Shown in pieces: positions 28,993 to 38,694 of a stretch of 64,000 nt of DNA. The translations under genes and the position numbers were made by a program. Source of the DNA: Pleurocapsa sp. FMAR1 (GTDB lineage: Bacteria > Cyanobacteriota > Cyanobacteriia > Cyanobacteriales > Xenococcaceae); assembly GCF_963665995.1 (NCBI RefSeq), contig NZ_OY762512.1, positions 1 to 64,000 on the forward strand, in the 5' to 3' direction. Each line of letters begins with the position of its first letter. The first letter of the stretch is position 1. Below the pieces are notes generated by a model. The model was not told the origin of the DNA, made no database searches, and saw only the letters and a program-made list of their open reading frames with translations.

Positions 28993-29382
28993 CTATTGGC
29001 GATCGCTGCTTGGAGGCTTCAGCTGTTCTAATTCAACCACATAAAAGTCTCCTAATTCTTGTTTGGCAAATGGTAAACTTTGATAATTAATTTTCCCTTT
29101 GATGCTGATTAGCTGATTTATCTTTGGGGGAGTTTGAGACGTAACGACCCAGACTTTACCAGTGGCATCTTCTATTTGGTAGGCAGTTTGATCGATCAAA
29201 GGAGCCAAATGTACCACTTTTCCCGTCAGAAGTACGGTTTTGCCTATTTTCTTCGCGGAAATTTTTTGAACAGAAATCAATGATGCTTGACAACCAATTA
29301 AGCTACCTAGCAATATAATCCCAAGGCTAATCTGCTTGAATCTATCTGCAATTAATTTAGGTCTTAAATTGTCAACTAACAT
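28993..29382 (-). CDS. Lipoprotein with OB-fold-like domain
   Basis: 129 residues. The N-terminus has a hydrophobic segment and lipobox (ILLGSLIGC), so the mature protein is probably lipid-anchored outside the cytoplasm. The remainder (TVLLTGKVVHLAPLIDQTAY, GKVWVVTSQTPPKINQLISI) has the alternating pattern of a small beta-barrel of the OB type. Function unknown. Confidence 0.65.
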   Translation of the reverse strand: MLVDNLRPKLIADRFKQISLGIILLGSLIGCQASLISVQKISAKKIGKTVLLTGKVVHLAPLIDQTAYQIEDATGKVWVVTSQTPPKINQLISIKGKINYQSLPFAKQELGDFYVVELEQLKPPSSDRQ

Positions 29383-29409
29383 TTTTTCTCATCCATACAG
29401 ATAATCAAC

Positions 29410-29453
29410 ATGGCGATTGGGTATGCTTCCTAAACGGAAGCACCCCTCGCCAT
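29410..29453. repeat. Imperfect palindrome between divergent lipoprotein and folD genes
   Basis: Outer arms ATGGCGA and TCGCCAT and inner arms TGCTTCC and GGAAGCA around TAAAC form a long interrupted hairpin. The sequence is GC-richer than its surroundings and resembles dispersed palindromic elements of cyanobacteria. It lies 51 bases before the folD start. Confidence 0.6.
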
Positions 29454-29503
29454 CAAATTCCAGCTTAACTTTTTTGATTTTTATTTAATTTTAAAATTAG
29501 CCT

Positions 29504-30379
29504 ATGTCTGCCTCAAACCCTCGTCTGCTAGATGGTAAAGCCTTAGCCAAAAAAATTCTGTCAGAATTAAAAATCAAAATTGACCAGTTCCAGCCAAAAA
29601 TTGGTCGTCCTCCAGGTTTAGCAGTATTGATGGTGGGAGACAATCCTGCTAGTGCTGTTTATGTTCGTAATAAAGAAAAAGCCTGTCAAAAAGTGGGGAT
29701 TGCGACCATGGGTCAGCATTTTACTGGCAATGCTACCCAAGCAGAATTAGAACAGGTAATTGCTCAATTAAACCAAGATGAGCGAGTAGACGGTATTTTG
29801 GTGCAGCTTCCTTTACCAAAGCATTTAGACTCTATTGCTTTACTGCGCTGTATAGATCCTGATAAAGATGCTGATGGTTTACATGAGGTGAATTTGGGTA
29901 AGCTGGTGCGTTCAGAGTCTGGTTTACGTAGCTGCACTCCTGCGGGGGTGATGAAGATTTTAAAAGAATATGATCTCAATCCTGCGGGCAAAAAAGCTGT
30001 AGTGATAGGCAGGAGTATTTTAGTCGGTAAGCCAGTGGCTTTAATGCTCTTAGAAGCAAACGCCACTGTTACTATTGCTCACTCTTATACCTCAGACTTG
30101 GGTGCAGTATGTCGTGAAGCAGATATTTTGGTTGCAGCAGCAGGCAGACCAGAAATGATTACCCGCGACATGATCAAACCTGGTGCAATAGTTATTGATG
30201 TGGGTATTAACCGAGTAGAAAAAGAGGGAAAATCAAAGTTAGTAGGTGATGTGGCTTTTGCTGAGGTTGCAGAACTAGCCAGCTATATAACTCCTGTTCC
30301 TGGAGGAATAGGTCCGATGACGGTAGCAATGCTGCTTAGTAATACAGTGCAAAGTTATGCTAAAAAGGCTAAAGATTAG
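29504..30379 (+). CDS. folD: Bifunctional methylenetetrahydrofolate dehydrogenase/cyclohydrolase
   Basis: 291 residues. Substrate-binding [14 protein letters not shown] with the catalytic lysine, [27 protein letters not shown], the Rossmann NADP motif [17 protein letters not shown] and the C-terminal [14 protein letters not shown] are all present. It interconverts 5,10-methylene-, methenyl- and 10-formyl-tetrahydrofolate for purine and one-carbon metabolism. ATG at 29504. Confidence 0.97.
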   Translation: MSASNPRLLDGKALAKKILSELKIKIDQFQPKIGRPPGLAVLMVGDNPASAVYVRNKEKACQKVGIATMGQHFTGNATQAELEQVIAQLNQDERVDGILVQLPLPKHLDSIALLRCIDPDKDADGLHEVNLGKLVRSESGLRSCTPAGVMKILKEYDLNPAGKKAVVIGRSILVGKPVALMLLEANATVTIAHSYTSDLGAVCREADILVAAAGRPEMITRDMIKPGAIVIDVGINRVEKEGKSKLVGDVAFAEVAELASYITPVPGGIGPMTVAMLLSNTVQSYAKKAKD

Positions 30380-30432
30380 TTATTTGACGTAAAAACGTAA
30401 ATTCGTTTCGATGATACGTCTAATGTGAATTA

Positions 30433-30717
30433 GTGGTGACTTTTATATTGAGTGCATGGGTTTCGGTGCGGCTTGACCGTGAATGCCAAGACTCTAGTGA
30501 AACTTGGAGTCGTAAGCTAAATGATGCTGGTGAAATCTACAAATTAATTGAAAACGATAAAACCCCAGGATTCGATCTTTATGTAGGATCTAGAAGGGCT
30601 TGTGGTTATCTAGCAGATTTAAAAGGTAACGATTATTCTCTAATATCAAGATCAGATACTGCTTTATTAGTTTTGGGCTATTATCTACAGAGGAAACTTG
30701 AGTTACTTAGCTACTAA
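30433..30717 (+). CDS. Small hypothetical protein
   Basis: 94 codons from a GTG. No family recognised. Mixed composition with a short hydrophobic start (FILSAWVSV) and a tyrosine-rich end. It lies between folD and a STAS gene on the other strand. No clear ribosome site is seen. It may be a real small gene or a chance frame. Confidence 0.4.
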   Translation: MVTFILSAWVSVRLDRECQDSSETWSRKLNDAGEIYKLIENDKTPGFDLYVGSRRACGYLADLKGNDYSLISRSDTALLVLGYYLQRKLELLSY

Positions 30718-30772
30718 GAAAAAACAGAATTGCTTTTTAGTTTACATTAAGATTTCATAATCTTGTTCTGTA

Positions 30773-31099
30773 TCATGCCGATTTATTCAACTGTTTGGTA
30801 AATTCTTCACGACTATCTAAAATAGCAAAGTATTTATCCATACTAGTTAATTCAAACAAAATCTTAATTTGTTCATTAATTGAGCATATAAAAAGACTGA
30901 CATCAGCAGCTTGTAAAGTCTTCAAAGCTTTTACCAAAGCTCCTAAACCAGAACTATCCATAAACGTGACTTCCTTAAAGTCAACTAGAATAGTGTGTAC
31001 ACCACTTTCTACACTTTGGTCAATTTGGTATTGAAAATCTGCTGCTTTGGTGCCGTCAAAAATACCTATAGGTTCAATTATTTGAACAATAGAATTCAT
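30773..31099 (-). CDS. STAS-domain anti-sigma-factor antagonist-like protein
   Basis: 108 residues, a single STAS domain. The N-terminal IEPIGIFDGTKAADFQYQI and the signature DFKEVTFMDSSGLGALVKAL contain the serine phosphorylated in SpoIIAA-type switches (MDSSG). It probably relays a signal by binding a partner kinase such as an RsbW-like or PP2C-regulated protein; no such partner is adjacent. A second STAS gene lies at 57828. Confidence 0.9.
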   Translation of the reverse strand: MNSIVQIIEPIGIFDGTKAADFQYQIDQSVESGVHTILVDFKEVTFMDSSGLGALVKALKTLQAADVSLFICSINEQIKILFELTSMDKYFAILDSREEFTKQLNKSA

Positions 31100-31316
31100 A
31101 TATTAAAAGTAGTTTAATCTTGTCAAGACAAAAGTAAGTATAACAAAATAATCGAATTTATAACAGAGAAAAACTTAATATGCAATACGCAAAATGGCAT
31201 ATTTATCTCTAAGCTTTTTCTATTAGCATTGCAAATTAATTGTCTAGATTATTCTTTGTTACCTTGATAATAAGTAATCAAGAGATAATTTAGACAAAAA
31301 AGGAATTATAAATTTA

Positions 31317-32999
31317 ATGGAAGCGTATGATGCGATCGCCATTGGTGCTGGTCATAATGGATTAGTCTGTGCTGCATACCTACTAAATGCTGGTTACAGC
31401 GTCCTGTTGTTAGAGAAGCGTCCTGTACCTGGAGGGGCAGCAACTACCGAAGAAGCAATTCCCGAAGAAGCTCCAGGATTTAAGTTTAATCTATGTGCTA
31501 TTGACCATGAGTTTATTTTTCTTGGTCCTATTATTGAAGAATTGCAGCTAAATAAATATGGCTTGAAGTATCTTAGCTGCGATCCTCATACTTTTTGTCC
31601 CCACCCAGACGGTAAATACTTTTTGGCACATCAAGATTTAGCTAAAACTCAAGCAGCGATCGCCCGTTACAGCGAACGAGATGCAGCTAAATACGTTGAG
31701 TTTATTGGTTATTGGTCAAAATTAATGAGTGCGATCGCGCCTTTTTTTAATGCTCCACCTCAGTCTATCTTCGGTATTGCTAAAGGCTATAAAGGCAAAA
31801 ATCTAGCAGATATTTTGGCGATCGCAGGCTCTAAAGATAAGGCGTTAAACTTTATCCGCACCATGATTACCGCTCCAGAGGATCTGCTCAATGAATACTT
31901 TGATACTGAACTTGTCAAAGCTCCCCTGGCTAGGTTGGCAGCCGAAATTGGCGCACCGCCTTCCCAAAAAGGCATTACCGCAGGTTTAATGATGTTGGCG
32001 ATGCGTCATCACCCAGGCATGGCTCGCCCTCAAGGTGGCACAGGAGCATTAACCCAGGCTTTAGTTAGGTTAGTCACCGCTAAAGGTGGCAAAATATTAA
32101 CCGAACAAATGGTCAAAGAAGTGATCGTCGAAGATAACCGCGCTGTTGGGGTAAGAGTAGCTGGGGGCAAGGAATATCGAGCTAATAAAGCCGTAATTTC
32201 TAATATTGATGTCCGTCGGCTGTTTTTACAGCTAATCGATCGAGATGCAGTTAAGCCAGATTTAAGAGAAAAAGTCGATCGCCGTATTACCAACAACAAC
32301 GAAACCATACTCAAAATCGACTGTGCTTTATCCGAAGCTCCCAAGTTTACAGCATATCAGGACGATAACAATGAGCATTTAATCGGTACTGTGTTAATTG
32401 CCGACTCCGTAGCCCATGTTGAACAGGCACACTCTTTAGCCACCATGGGACAAATTCCTGATGCCAACCCGTCGATGTATCTAGATATTCCCTCTGTTTT
32501 AGATCCTACCCTCGCCCCAGAAGGGAAGCATACCCTTTGGATTGAATTTTTTGCGCCCTATCAAATAGCTGGCAAGGAAAATACTGGTTTATACGGCACT
32601 GGCTGGACAGATGAACTAAAAAACCAAGTCGCCGATAACGTTATTGATAAGCTTGCCGACTATGCCCCTAATATCAAAGATTCAATCATTGCCCGTCGGG
32701 TAGAAAGTCCCGCCGAGTTGGGAGAAAGATTAGGTTCATACAAGGGCAATTATTATCATTTAGATATGACCTTGGATCAAATGATCTTCTTACGTCCTCT
32801 GCCAGAAATTGCCAACTATACTACCCCAATTAAAAACCTTTATCTTACAGGGGCAGGAACTCACCCAGGAGGATCGATTTCGGGGATGCCAGGACGCAAT
32901 TGCGCCCGCGTATTTCTCAATCAGCAACAGCCTCTAGTTAAGGCACAACAGTCGGTTAATTCTCTGTTGCGATCGCTTTTAGGCATCAATGAAACATGA
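31317..32999 (+). CDS. crtO: Beta-carotene ketolase CrtO
   Basis: 560-residue FAD enzyme of the phytoene-desaturase fold. FAD motif AIGAGHNGLVCAAYLLNAGY, PGGAATTEE, NLCAIDHEFIFLGP, GGTGALTQALVRLV and the C-terminal LYLTGAGTHPGGSISGMPGR are characteristic of CrtO as known from Synechocystis Slr0088. It adds a keto group at C4 of the beta-ionone ring to make echinenone, also the pigment of orange carotenoid protein. ATG at 31317, AGGAATT 10-16 bases before. Single gene. Confidence 0.93.
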   Translation: MEAYDAIAIGAGHNGLVCAAYLLNAGYSVLLLEKRPVPGGAATTEEAIPEEAPGFKFNLCAIDHEFIFLGPIIEELQLNKYGLKYLSCDPHTFCPHPDGKYFLAHQDLAKTQAAIARYSERDAAKYVEFIGYWSKLMSAIAPFFNAPPQSIFGIAKGYKGKNLADILAIAGSKDKALNFIRTMITAPEDLLNEYFDTELVKAPLARLAAEIGAPPSQKGITAGLMMLAMRHHPGMARPQGGTGALTQALVRLVTAKGGKILTEQMVKEVIVEDNRAVGVRVAGGKEYRANKAVISNIDVRRLFLQLIDRDAVKPDLREKVDRRITNNNETILKIDCALSEAPKFTAYQDDNNEHLIGTVLIADSVAHVEQAHSLATMGQIPDANPSMYLDIPSVLDPTLAPEGKHTLWIEFFAPYQIAGKENTGLYGTGWTDELKNQVADNVIDKLADYAPNIKDSIIARRVESPAELGERLGSYKGNYYHLDMTLDQMIFLRPLPEIANYTTPIKNLYLTGAGTHPGGSISGMPGRNCARVFLNQQQPLVKAQQSVNSLLRSLLGINET

Positions 33000-33038
33000 T
33001 CATCACGGTATATACTCGTAGATATTTTAAAAATACTT

Positions 33039-33575
33039 ATGATAAGTACATCCAAACTCTTTTCTCGACGAAATTTCCAGAGAATTTCCTTAGCTACGGC
33101 TACTTTAGGTTTTGCGATCGCTCTCAATAGCTGCGGAACACAACAATCAGATCAATATGAGGCAACCGCCACATCTAAAATTACTTGGGCAGTAAACTAC
33201 TCTAACGATCCATCGGGGGATAAGCAATCTAAAATTGAGGAGTTTGAATCGGTTTCTTTAGTTAACCGTAACGGAGAAAAGCCAGACGGCGCAGTATATC
33301 AAGATGACAAAGGCATTTGGTGGCCCAAAGAACCTCCTAAGCCTACTCTTGATGAAATAGAAGCAAAACAAAAAAGACCCACTGATAAAATTGGCAAACC
33401 TGAACGACTGCGAGAGGTCGAATATCGAGTCAAGTTTGACCAAGATGGAGAAAGATTGAATTTACCAACTAATTATGATGTTTATCGACAGGTAGTCAAA
33501 GCTTATCCTGATACGCCTTTAACTTTTACTATGGGACTGAATAACGGTTCGGTAACTAAAGCTACTCCTCAGTAA
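33039..33575 (+). CDS. Putative lipoprotein
   Basis: 178 residues with a twin-arginine-like or basic n-region (SRRNFQRIS), a hydrophobic stretch and lipobox-like AIALNSC. The mature part is acidic and rich in lysine/proline, with a WWPKEPPKPTL segment and no known domain. It starts 39 bases after crtO in the same direction, so may be co-transcribed. Function unknown. Confidence 0.6.
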   Translation: MISTSKLFSRRNFQRISLATATLGFAIALNSCGTQQSDQYEATATSKITWAVNYSNDPSGDKQSKIEEFESVSLVNRNGEKPDGAVYQDDKGIWWPKEPPKPTLDEIEAKQKRPTDKIGKPERLREVEYRVKFDQDGERLNLPTNYDVYRQVVKAYPDTPLTFTMGLNNGSVTKATPQ

Positions 33576-33616
33576 GTAGTTGGACAAAATTAAATTCAAG
33601 GTTGATGCTCAAAGTT

Positions 33617-33651
33617 AGAGGTCAGAGGTCAGAGGTCAGAAGTCAGAAGTC
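33617..33651. repeat. Five tandem copies of a 7-base repeat
   Basis: AGAGGTC three times then AGAAGTC twice, in a plain head-to-tail array in the gap between convergent genes. Such heptamer runs are common and mobile by slippage in cyanobacterial spacers. No role is evident. Confidence 0.85.
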
Positions 33652-33704
33652 AGTAATAATTAACTGTAGTTCTTTCTGTCCATGTACTTAACAGAATTGA
33701 TGAT

Positions 33705-34865
33705 TTATAACATTGGTGGCATGGTTAGACCTTGAAGCGATCGCTCGTCCTTTAAATTTTTACCCTGAATTAATACTCCAAATCCACCCAAACCTGTAGG
33801 ATCGATTAATTGATGTAGAGCATCACGGCGTTTAAATATTTCTGTGATCTCATATTTACCGCTAGAAAGGTCATTTAGGCGATCGCCCAGACCTAAAGCC
33901 ATCAAAAATAATCCCTGTTGAGTAAAGCCTAAAGTTTTTAGATTACATAACTCTCCTTGGCGTTGCAAGGCAGTAAAATCTACATGAGCCGTAATGTCTT
34001 GATGACCTAAATTAGCGTAGGGATTGTTGTGACGACGATGTTGATAATAACATTGAAGAGTTCCTTGGCTACGGGCAGGGCGATAATATTTATCTGCGGT
34101 ATAGCCATAGTCCACAGTCAAGATATATCCTCGTTTTAGTTTAGCTGCTATTGTTTTTAGCCAGTCAAGAGCCTGAAGATTGATTTCGGTATAGTAATCC
34201 TGGGGGTATTGTGGTTCTAGTAAATCAATATTTACTAAATCTAGATATTCAGCTAATCTGGCTGTAGAGAGAGAATCAATAGTTTCGCTTAGTCGATCTT
34301 GCTCTAAGCTTAAATATACTTCCTGTAACCGATTTTGACTTTTGGTTATTCGATGTACGGGAAAAGCATCTACTAATTCATTGGCAAAAAAGCACCCCGT
34401 AATACTCTCACTGCTGATATCTGACCAATTTTGCCAACTAAGTTGAGTAAATTTATTTTCAGCCAAACGTTTTTGCTGTACTCTAGTTAAGGCAGTGGAT
34501 TCTTCGACAATAATATATTTTAAAGTCTTAGTTAAATCAGCTTCACTTTCTTGCAGATAAAGCAGAATATCCTGAGCAAGTTCACCATTACCTGCGCCCA
34601 TTTCCACGAGATAAAAAGGATCGGGACAGCCTAAATTTGTCCACATCTGCTTAAATTGAATTGCCAATAACTCGCCAAAATCTTTGCCCAGAGAAGAGGA
34701 TGTAAAAAAATCTCCTTGGGCACCGATGGTTACTGTTCCCGAATTGTAGTAACCATACTGCTGATGATATAAAGCCAACGCCATATATTCAGCAAAAGTG
34801 ATTTGTTGTTTTGGGGAACTTTTAATTTTGGCAATAAGAATTTCGCGTAATTCTTGAGAGATCAT
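33705..34865 (-). CDS. MidA/NDUFAF7-type SAM-dependent methyltransferase
   Basis: 386 residues. The SAM-binding region EMGAGNGELAQDIL and the family's GYYNSGTVTIGAQGDFFTSS and ILTVDYGYTADKYY are typical of the MidA/DUF185 proteins, whose mitochondrial relative methylates an arginine of complex I. In cyanobacteria the target may be NDH-1, which is inference. I chose the ATG at 34865 over the upstream TTG at 34871. Confidence 0.87.
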   Translation of the reverse strand: MISQELREILIAKIKSSPKQQITFAEYMALALYHQQYGYYNSGTVTIGAQGDFFTSSSLGKDFGELLAIQFKQMWTNLGCPDPFYLVEMGAGNGELAQDILLYLQESEADLTKTLKYIIVEESTALTRVQQKRLAENKFTQLSWQNWSDISSESITGCFFANELVDAFPVHRITKSQNRLQEVYLSLEQDRLSETIDSLSTARLAEYLDLVNIDLLEPQYPQDYYTEINLQALDWLKTIAAKLKRGYILTVDYGYTADKYYRPARSQGTLQCYYQHRRHNNPYANLGHQDITAHVDFTALQRQGELCNLKTLGFTQQGLFLMALGLGDRLNDLSSGKYEITEIFKRRDALHQLIDPTGLGGFGVLIQGKNLKDERSLQGLTMPPML

Positions 34866-35053
34866 TAGCAATCAGTAATTATTAATCAGACTATTATCAA
34901 GGTGTCACATCTGTACTCGGATCTGCTTTTGATTGATGTAAGCTGTGGAAGAATTTATATTATTATCTGACAAAATTACCCTTTGAGTAACATATACTCG
35001 CATTTTGAATAAATAAGATATGGTGTAAATTGATTTTAAACAATCAAAAGTGA

Positions 35054-36835
35054 ATGAGTGGTTTAAGAAATAAAATTAAAGCAGCTACCCTAGTCGATAT
35101 CCTCCGTAATCAGGCTGACGAAAAGCCTCATCAAACTGTATATAATTACTTGATTGATGGCGAAACAGAAGAAGCTAGCCTTACCTATGGTCAGTTAGAA
35201 AAGAAGGCAAAAGCGATCGCTGCCTATCTTCAATCTGTATGTTCTCCTCAAGATCGGGTTTTATTGCTATACCCCTCTAGCTTAGACTATATTACTGCTT
35301 TTTTTGGTTGCCTTTATGCTGGAGTAATTGCTATTCCCGCTTATCCCCCCAGACCTAACCGCTCCTTAAACCGCATTCATAATATTTTGCAAAATGCCCA
35401 GACTAATCTGGCGTTGACCAATACCGAAACACTATACGGTCTTCAGCGTCAATTAGAAAATACCACAGAGCTACAAAGCTTACACTGGATCGCGACAGAT
35501 ACAATCAACAATGATTTGGGGCAAAATTGGCGCGAACCAAACATTTCTGAAGATAGTATCGCCTTTTTACAATATACCTCTGGTTCAACGGCAGAACCGA
35601 AAGGGGTCAAGATTGCTTATCGAAACTTGCTACACAACATGGAGGCAATCCATCGCTGCTTTAGGCACTCTCCTGAAAGCAACGGGGTAATTTGGCTACC
35701 TCCGTATCATGATATGGGTCTAATTGGCGGTATTCTCCAGCCTCTTTATGGCGATTTTCCTGTGACCTTAATGTCGCCGTTGATGTTTTTACAAAATCCT
35801 CTACGTTGGCTCAAGGCAATTTCTCGCTGTAAAGCTACCACTAGTGGCGGTCCTAATTTTGCCTACGATCTTTGTGTACGCAAATTTAAACCAGAACAGC
35901 TAACGGACTTGGATCTTAGTAGTTGGCAAGTAGCATTTAATGGTGCAGAGCCAATCAATCATGAAACTCTCAATAAATTCGCCGCTACTTTTGCACCCTA
36001 TGGTTTTAAATATTCTGCTTTTTATCCCTGCTATGGCATGGCAGAAGCCACTTTAATTATCTCAGGTGGTTCAAAAAACGCAGCAGTAGTCACCAAAACC
36101 GTGCAGGGAAAAGCTTTAGAACAAAATCAAATTGTGCTTGCCGATATGAACGAACCTCACCCCCATACTTTAGTAAGCTGTGGGATGGGTTTAAACGATC
36201 AAAAAATTGCGATCGCCAATCCTGAAACTATGGTTAGCTGTCAGCCAGGAGAAGTAGGCGAAATTTGGGTATCTGGCTCTAGTATTGCCCAAGGCTATTG
36301 GCGACAACCCCAAATAACTAAAGAAACTTTTGCAGCCTATCTTCAAGATACTAAAGAAGGACCTTTCTTACGTACAGGTGATTTAGGCTTTATCGATCGA
36401 GGGGAATTATTTTTTACTGGTCGTCTCAAGGATATGATTGTGATCAAAGGTCGCAATCACTATCCCCAAGACATAGAAAAAACCGTTGAAGATACCAACT
36501 CTTGGATAAGACCAAGCTGCGTTGCTAGTTTTTCCGTCAATATTCAAGGAGAAGAGAAACTTATTGTTTTAGCTGAGGTTGAGCGTCGTTACTGGAGTAG
36601 CAATCGCTCTGTTAAAACTGCTTCAAATGGTAGTTCTTCCGCCAACGAAATGATTAATGTTAAAGATTTAATCCAAATCATTCGACGAGAGATTTCTAAA
36701 AATCACGACTTACAGGTATACACTACCCTTTTGCTCAAGCCTGGTAGTCTACCTAAAACCTCTAGCGGTAAAATTCAACGTCATGCTTGTCGTACCGAAT
36801 TTCTTGCCAATACTATAGAAGGTTTACCCGTTTAG
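35054..36835 (+). CDS. Stand-alone fatty acyl-AMP ligase (FAAL)
   Basis: 593 residues of the acyl-adenylate superfamily. ATP motif YTSGSTAEPKGVKI, the histidine in PPYHDMGLIGGIL, YGMAEATL, RTGDLGF, GRLKDMIVIKGRNHYPQDIE and the catalytic lysine in KTSSGKIQRHACR are present. The PPYHDMGLIGG and RNHYPQDIE patterns mark FAALs rather than CoA ligases. No acyl-carrier, polyketide synthase or glycolipid gene adjoins it, so the acceptor is unknown. ATG or the AAAGTGAATGAGTGG context start at 35054. Confidence 0.9.
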   Translation: MSGLRNKIKAATLVDILRNQADEKPHQTVYNYLIDGETEEASLTYGQLEKKAKAIAAYLQSVCSPQDRVLLLYPSSLDYITAFFGCLYAGVIAIPAYPPRPNRSLNRIHNILQNAQTNLALTNTETLYGLQRQLENTTELQSLHWIATDTINNDLGQNWREPNISEDSIAFLQYTSGSTAEPKGVKIAYRNLLHNMEAIHRCFRHSPESNGVIWLPPYHDMGLIGGILQPLYGDFPVTLMSPLMFLQNPLRWLKAISRCKATTSGGPNFAYDLCVRKFKPEQLTDLDLSSWQVAFNGAEPINHETLNKFAATFAPYGFKYSAFYPCYGMAEATLIISGGSKNAAVVTKTVQGKALEQNQIVLADMNEPHPHTLVSCGMGLNDQKIAIANPETMVSCQPGEVGEIWVSGSSIAQGYWRQPQITKETFAAYLQDTKEGPFLRTGDLGFIDRGELFFTGRLKDMIVIKGRNHYPQDIEKTVEDTNSWIRPSCVASFSVNIQGEEKLIVLAEVERRYWSSNRSVKTASNGSSSANEMINVKDLIQIIRREISKNHDLQVYTTLLLKPGSLPKTSSGKIQRHACRTEFLANTIEGLPV

Positions 36836-36957
36836 AGTTTGCCATCTACTTAACGTGAGTTTGGGTTAACAAGATTAGTCTGTTGAGGTAGCTTAACTAA
36901 AAGCTAATAGCTGATAGCTTTTAGCCATAAATTTAAACAAAGCCAATTTACATTAAG

Positions 36958-38694
36958 TTAATAATGAGTTCCTGATTTACGGTGATGAATTGCTGTTACA
37001 GCATCAGACTGGAATACTTTTCCTTGTTCGGCAACAGCATAAATTAACCAATGATCTCCGCATTCCATACGATTAGCAACCTGACACTCTACATAAGCCA
37101 GAGTATCGCTTAAGATAGGACAGCCATTGGTGGCTTCTTGTGTGGCTACCCCTTCAAAACGATCTTCACCTGGAGCAAAAGGCTTGAGGAAGTGTTTCAT
37201 TAAGCTAATGTGTTTTCCTTCAGGTAAAACATTTAGGACAAAGTTGTTGCCCGTATACAGTAAAGACTCGATCGCTCTTTCTTTGGCTACAGCGACGGTT
37301 AAACCAGGAGGATTAAAGGTGGCTTGAGATACCCAAGAAGCTAACATTGCTCCCGACACTTCTGATTTTTTGGTAGTGACAATACACATTGAACCTACCA
37401 GCCTACCTACCGCTTGCTCTGTACGATCGACATCGGCGGTAATTCCCTGAGCTTTTCTGACTTTTTGGCGATCGCGTTTGGCTTTTTTTAGAGCTTGAGC
37501 AAAATCTGTTCCTGCTTCTTCACAGGTTTTTAACACGGCATCGGTAGGGGTAAATTTAACGCGAATAGGTTCAAAACCGAACCTGTAACCAGCGTTACGA
37601 AATTTGGTTTCTAATAAGTCTACAGCTTCGCCACTCCAGCCAAAAGAACCAAATGCTCCTGCTAGCTGAGTTTTGGCGGCATTAGCCAGTACAATTCCTA
37701 AAGCTGACTGTATTTGAGTAGGAGCATGACCTCCCAAGGTAGGCGAACCCATAATAAAGCCCGCAGACTTGTCTACCGCCGATTTTATTTCCTCTGCTTT
37801 GGCGGATTCGGCATTAATCGATTCTACCGCTACTCCCGCTTTAGTAATGCCTCTGGCGATCGCACCAGCAATAGTAGCAGTGTTACCATAAGCAGAAGCA
37901 TAGATTAAAGCCACGTTTAGTTCTAGTTCGTTTTGCTGTTGCGCCCAGGTACGATAATCTTCTGTCAATTCAATTAGACTATATCTAACTAATGAACCGT
38001 GGGCAGTAGCATAGACACGGGCAGGTTTATCGGCAATTTTATCTAAGCTAGCAATAACTTGACGAGCATGGGGAGCCATTAGACAATCAAAGTAATAACG
38101 GCGATCTTCTAAATCTACTGCCCAACCTTCGTCAAAAATGCGCTCGCCACATACATGACAGCCAAACAGCTTATCAGTATAAAGAACCTCCGTTATGCGA
38201 TCGTAAGTACAAAGATGGTCGGGATAACGAGGATTTTGGGTAGGAATAAATTCTAAAATATGCCCTTGACCAAGATCTAAAGTCTCCTCCCCTTTGATGA
38301 CTTTCAACTTTAATTCTTGTTCTGCCCAAATTTTACGCAGAGATACTGCACCTGGATTGGAACAGACAATCGTAATTTGGGGAGCAATTTTTAATAAAGC
38401 CTTGAGGGTGCTGGCGCGATTTGGGTTGATATGCCCTAAAATCACATAATCAATTGTTTTCGGGTCAATTCTTGCCTGTAGAGCATCAAGAAAAATAGTG
38501 GTAAAAGATTCCCCTGGCGGATCGAACAAAGCCGTTTTATCCCCTTCAATTAGATAGGAATTAGCAGTAGTTCCTTTTTGCAGAGCGTATTCAATTTCAA
38601 ACTTAAGACGCTCCCAAGTACGCGATCGCAATACGCGGGTATTCGCAGCAATGGGAAATACCTGAACATCCTTGGCTTTATTTACAGAGGGCAT
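36958..38694 (-). CDS. flv1: Flavodiiron protein, Flv1-type
   Basis: 578 residues in the cyanobacterial three-domain arrangement: metallo-beta-lactamase-like domain (about 20-250), flavodoxin domain (about 265-400; YASAYGNTATIAGAIARG) and NADPH:flavin reductase domain (about 430-575; WVSQATFNPPGLTVAVAKERA). The usual iron-ligand string HxExDH is replaced by H88-x-N90-x-N92-R93 (GHINPNRAST), as in Flv1/Flv2-type subunits that act in heterodimers with Flv3 or Flv4 to reduce O2 to water at photosystem I or II. C-terminus HHRKSGTHY fits Flv1 from memory. No Flv3 gene is in the window. ATG at 38694. Confidence 0.9.
   Translation of the reverse strand: MPSVNKAKDVQVFPIAANTRVLRSRTWERLKFEIEYALQKGTTANSYLIEGDKTALFDPPGESFTTIFLDALQARIDPKTIDYVILGHINPNRASTLKALLKIAPQITIVCSNPGAVSLRKIWAEQELKLKVIKGEETLDLGQGHILEFIPTQNPRYPDHLCTYDRITEVLYTDKLFGCHVCGERIFDEGWAVDLEDRRYYFDCLMAPHARQVIASLDKIADKPARVYATAHGSLVRYSLIELTEDYRTWAQQQNELELNVALIYASAYGNTATIAGAIARGITKAGVAVESINAESAKAEEIKSAVDKSAGFIMGSPTLGGHAPTQIQSALGIVLANAAKTQLAGAFGSFGWSGEAVDLLETKFRNAGYRFGFEPIRVKFTPTDAVLKTCEEAGTDFAQALKKAKRDRQKVRKAQGITADVDRTEQAVGRLVGSMCIVTTKKSEVSGAMLASWVSQATFNPPGLTVAVAKERAIESLLYTGNNFVLNVLPEGKHISLMKHFLKPFAPGEDRFEGVATQEATNGCPILSDTLAYVECQVANRMECGDHWLIYAVAEQGKVFQSDAVTAIHHRKSGTHY

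Noticed and set aside
33617-33651. Heptamer tandem repeat as a CRISPR-like array
   Set aside because: Units are 7 bases, contiguous and without spacers, so it is a simple slippage repeat.
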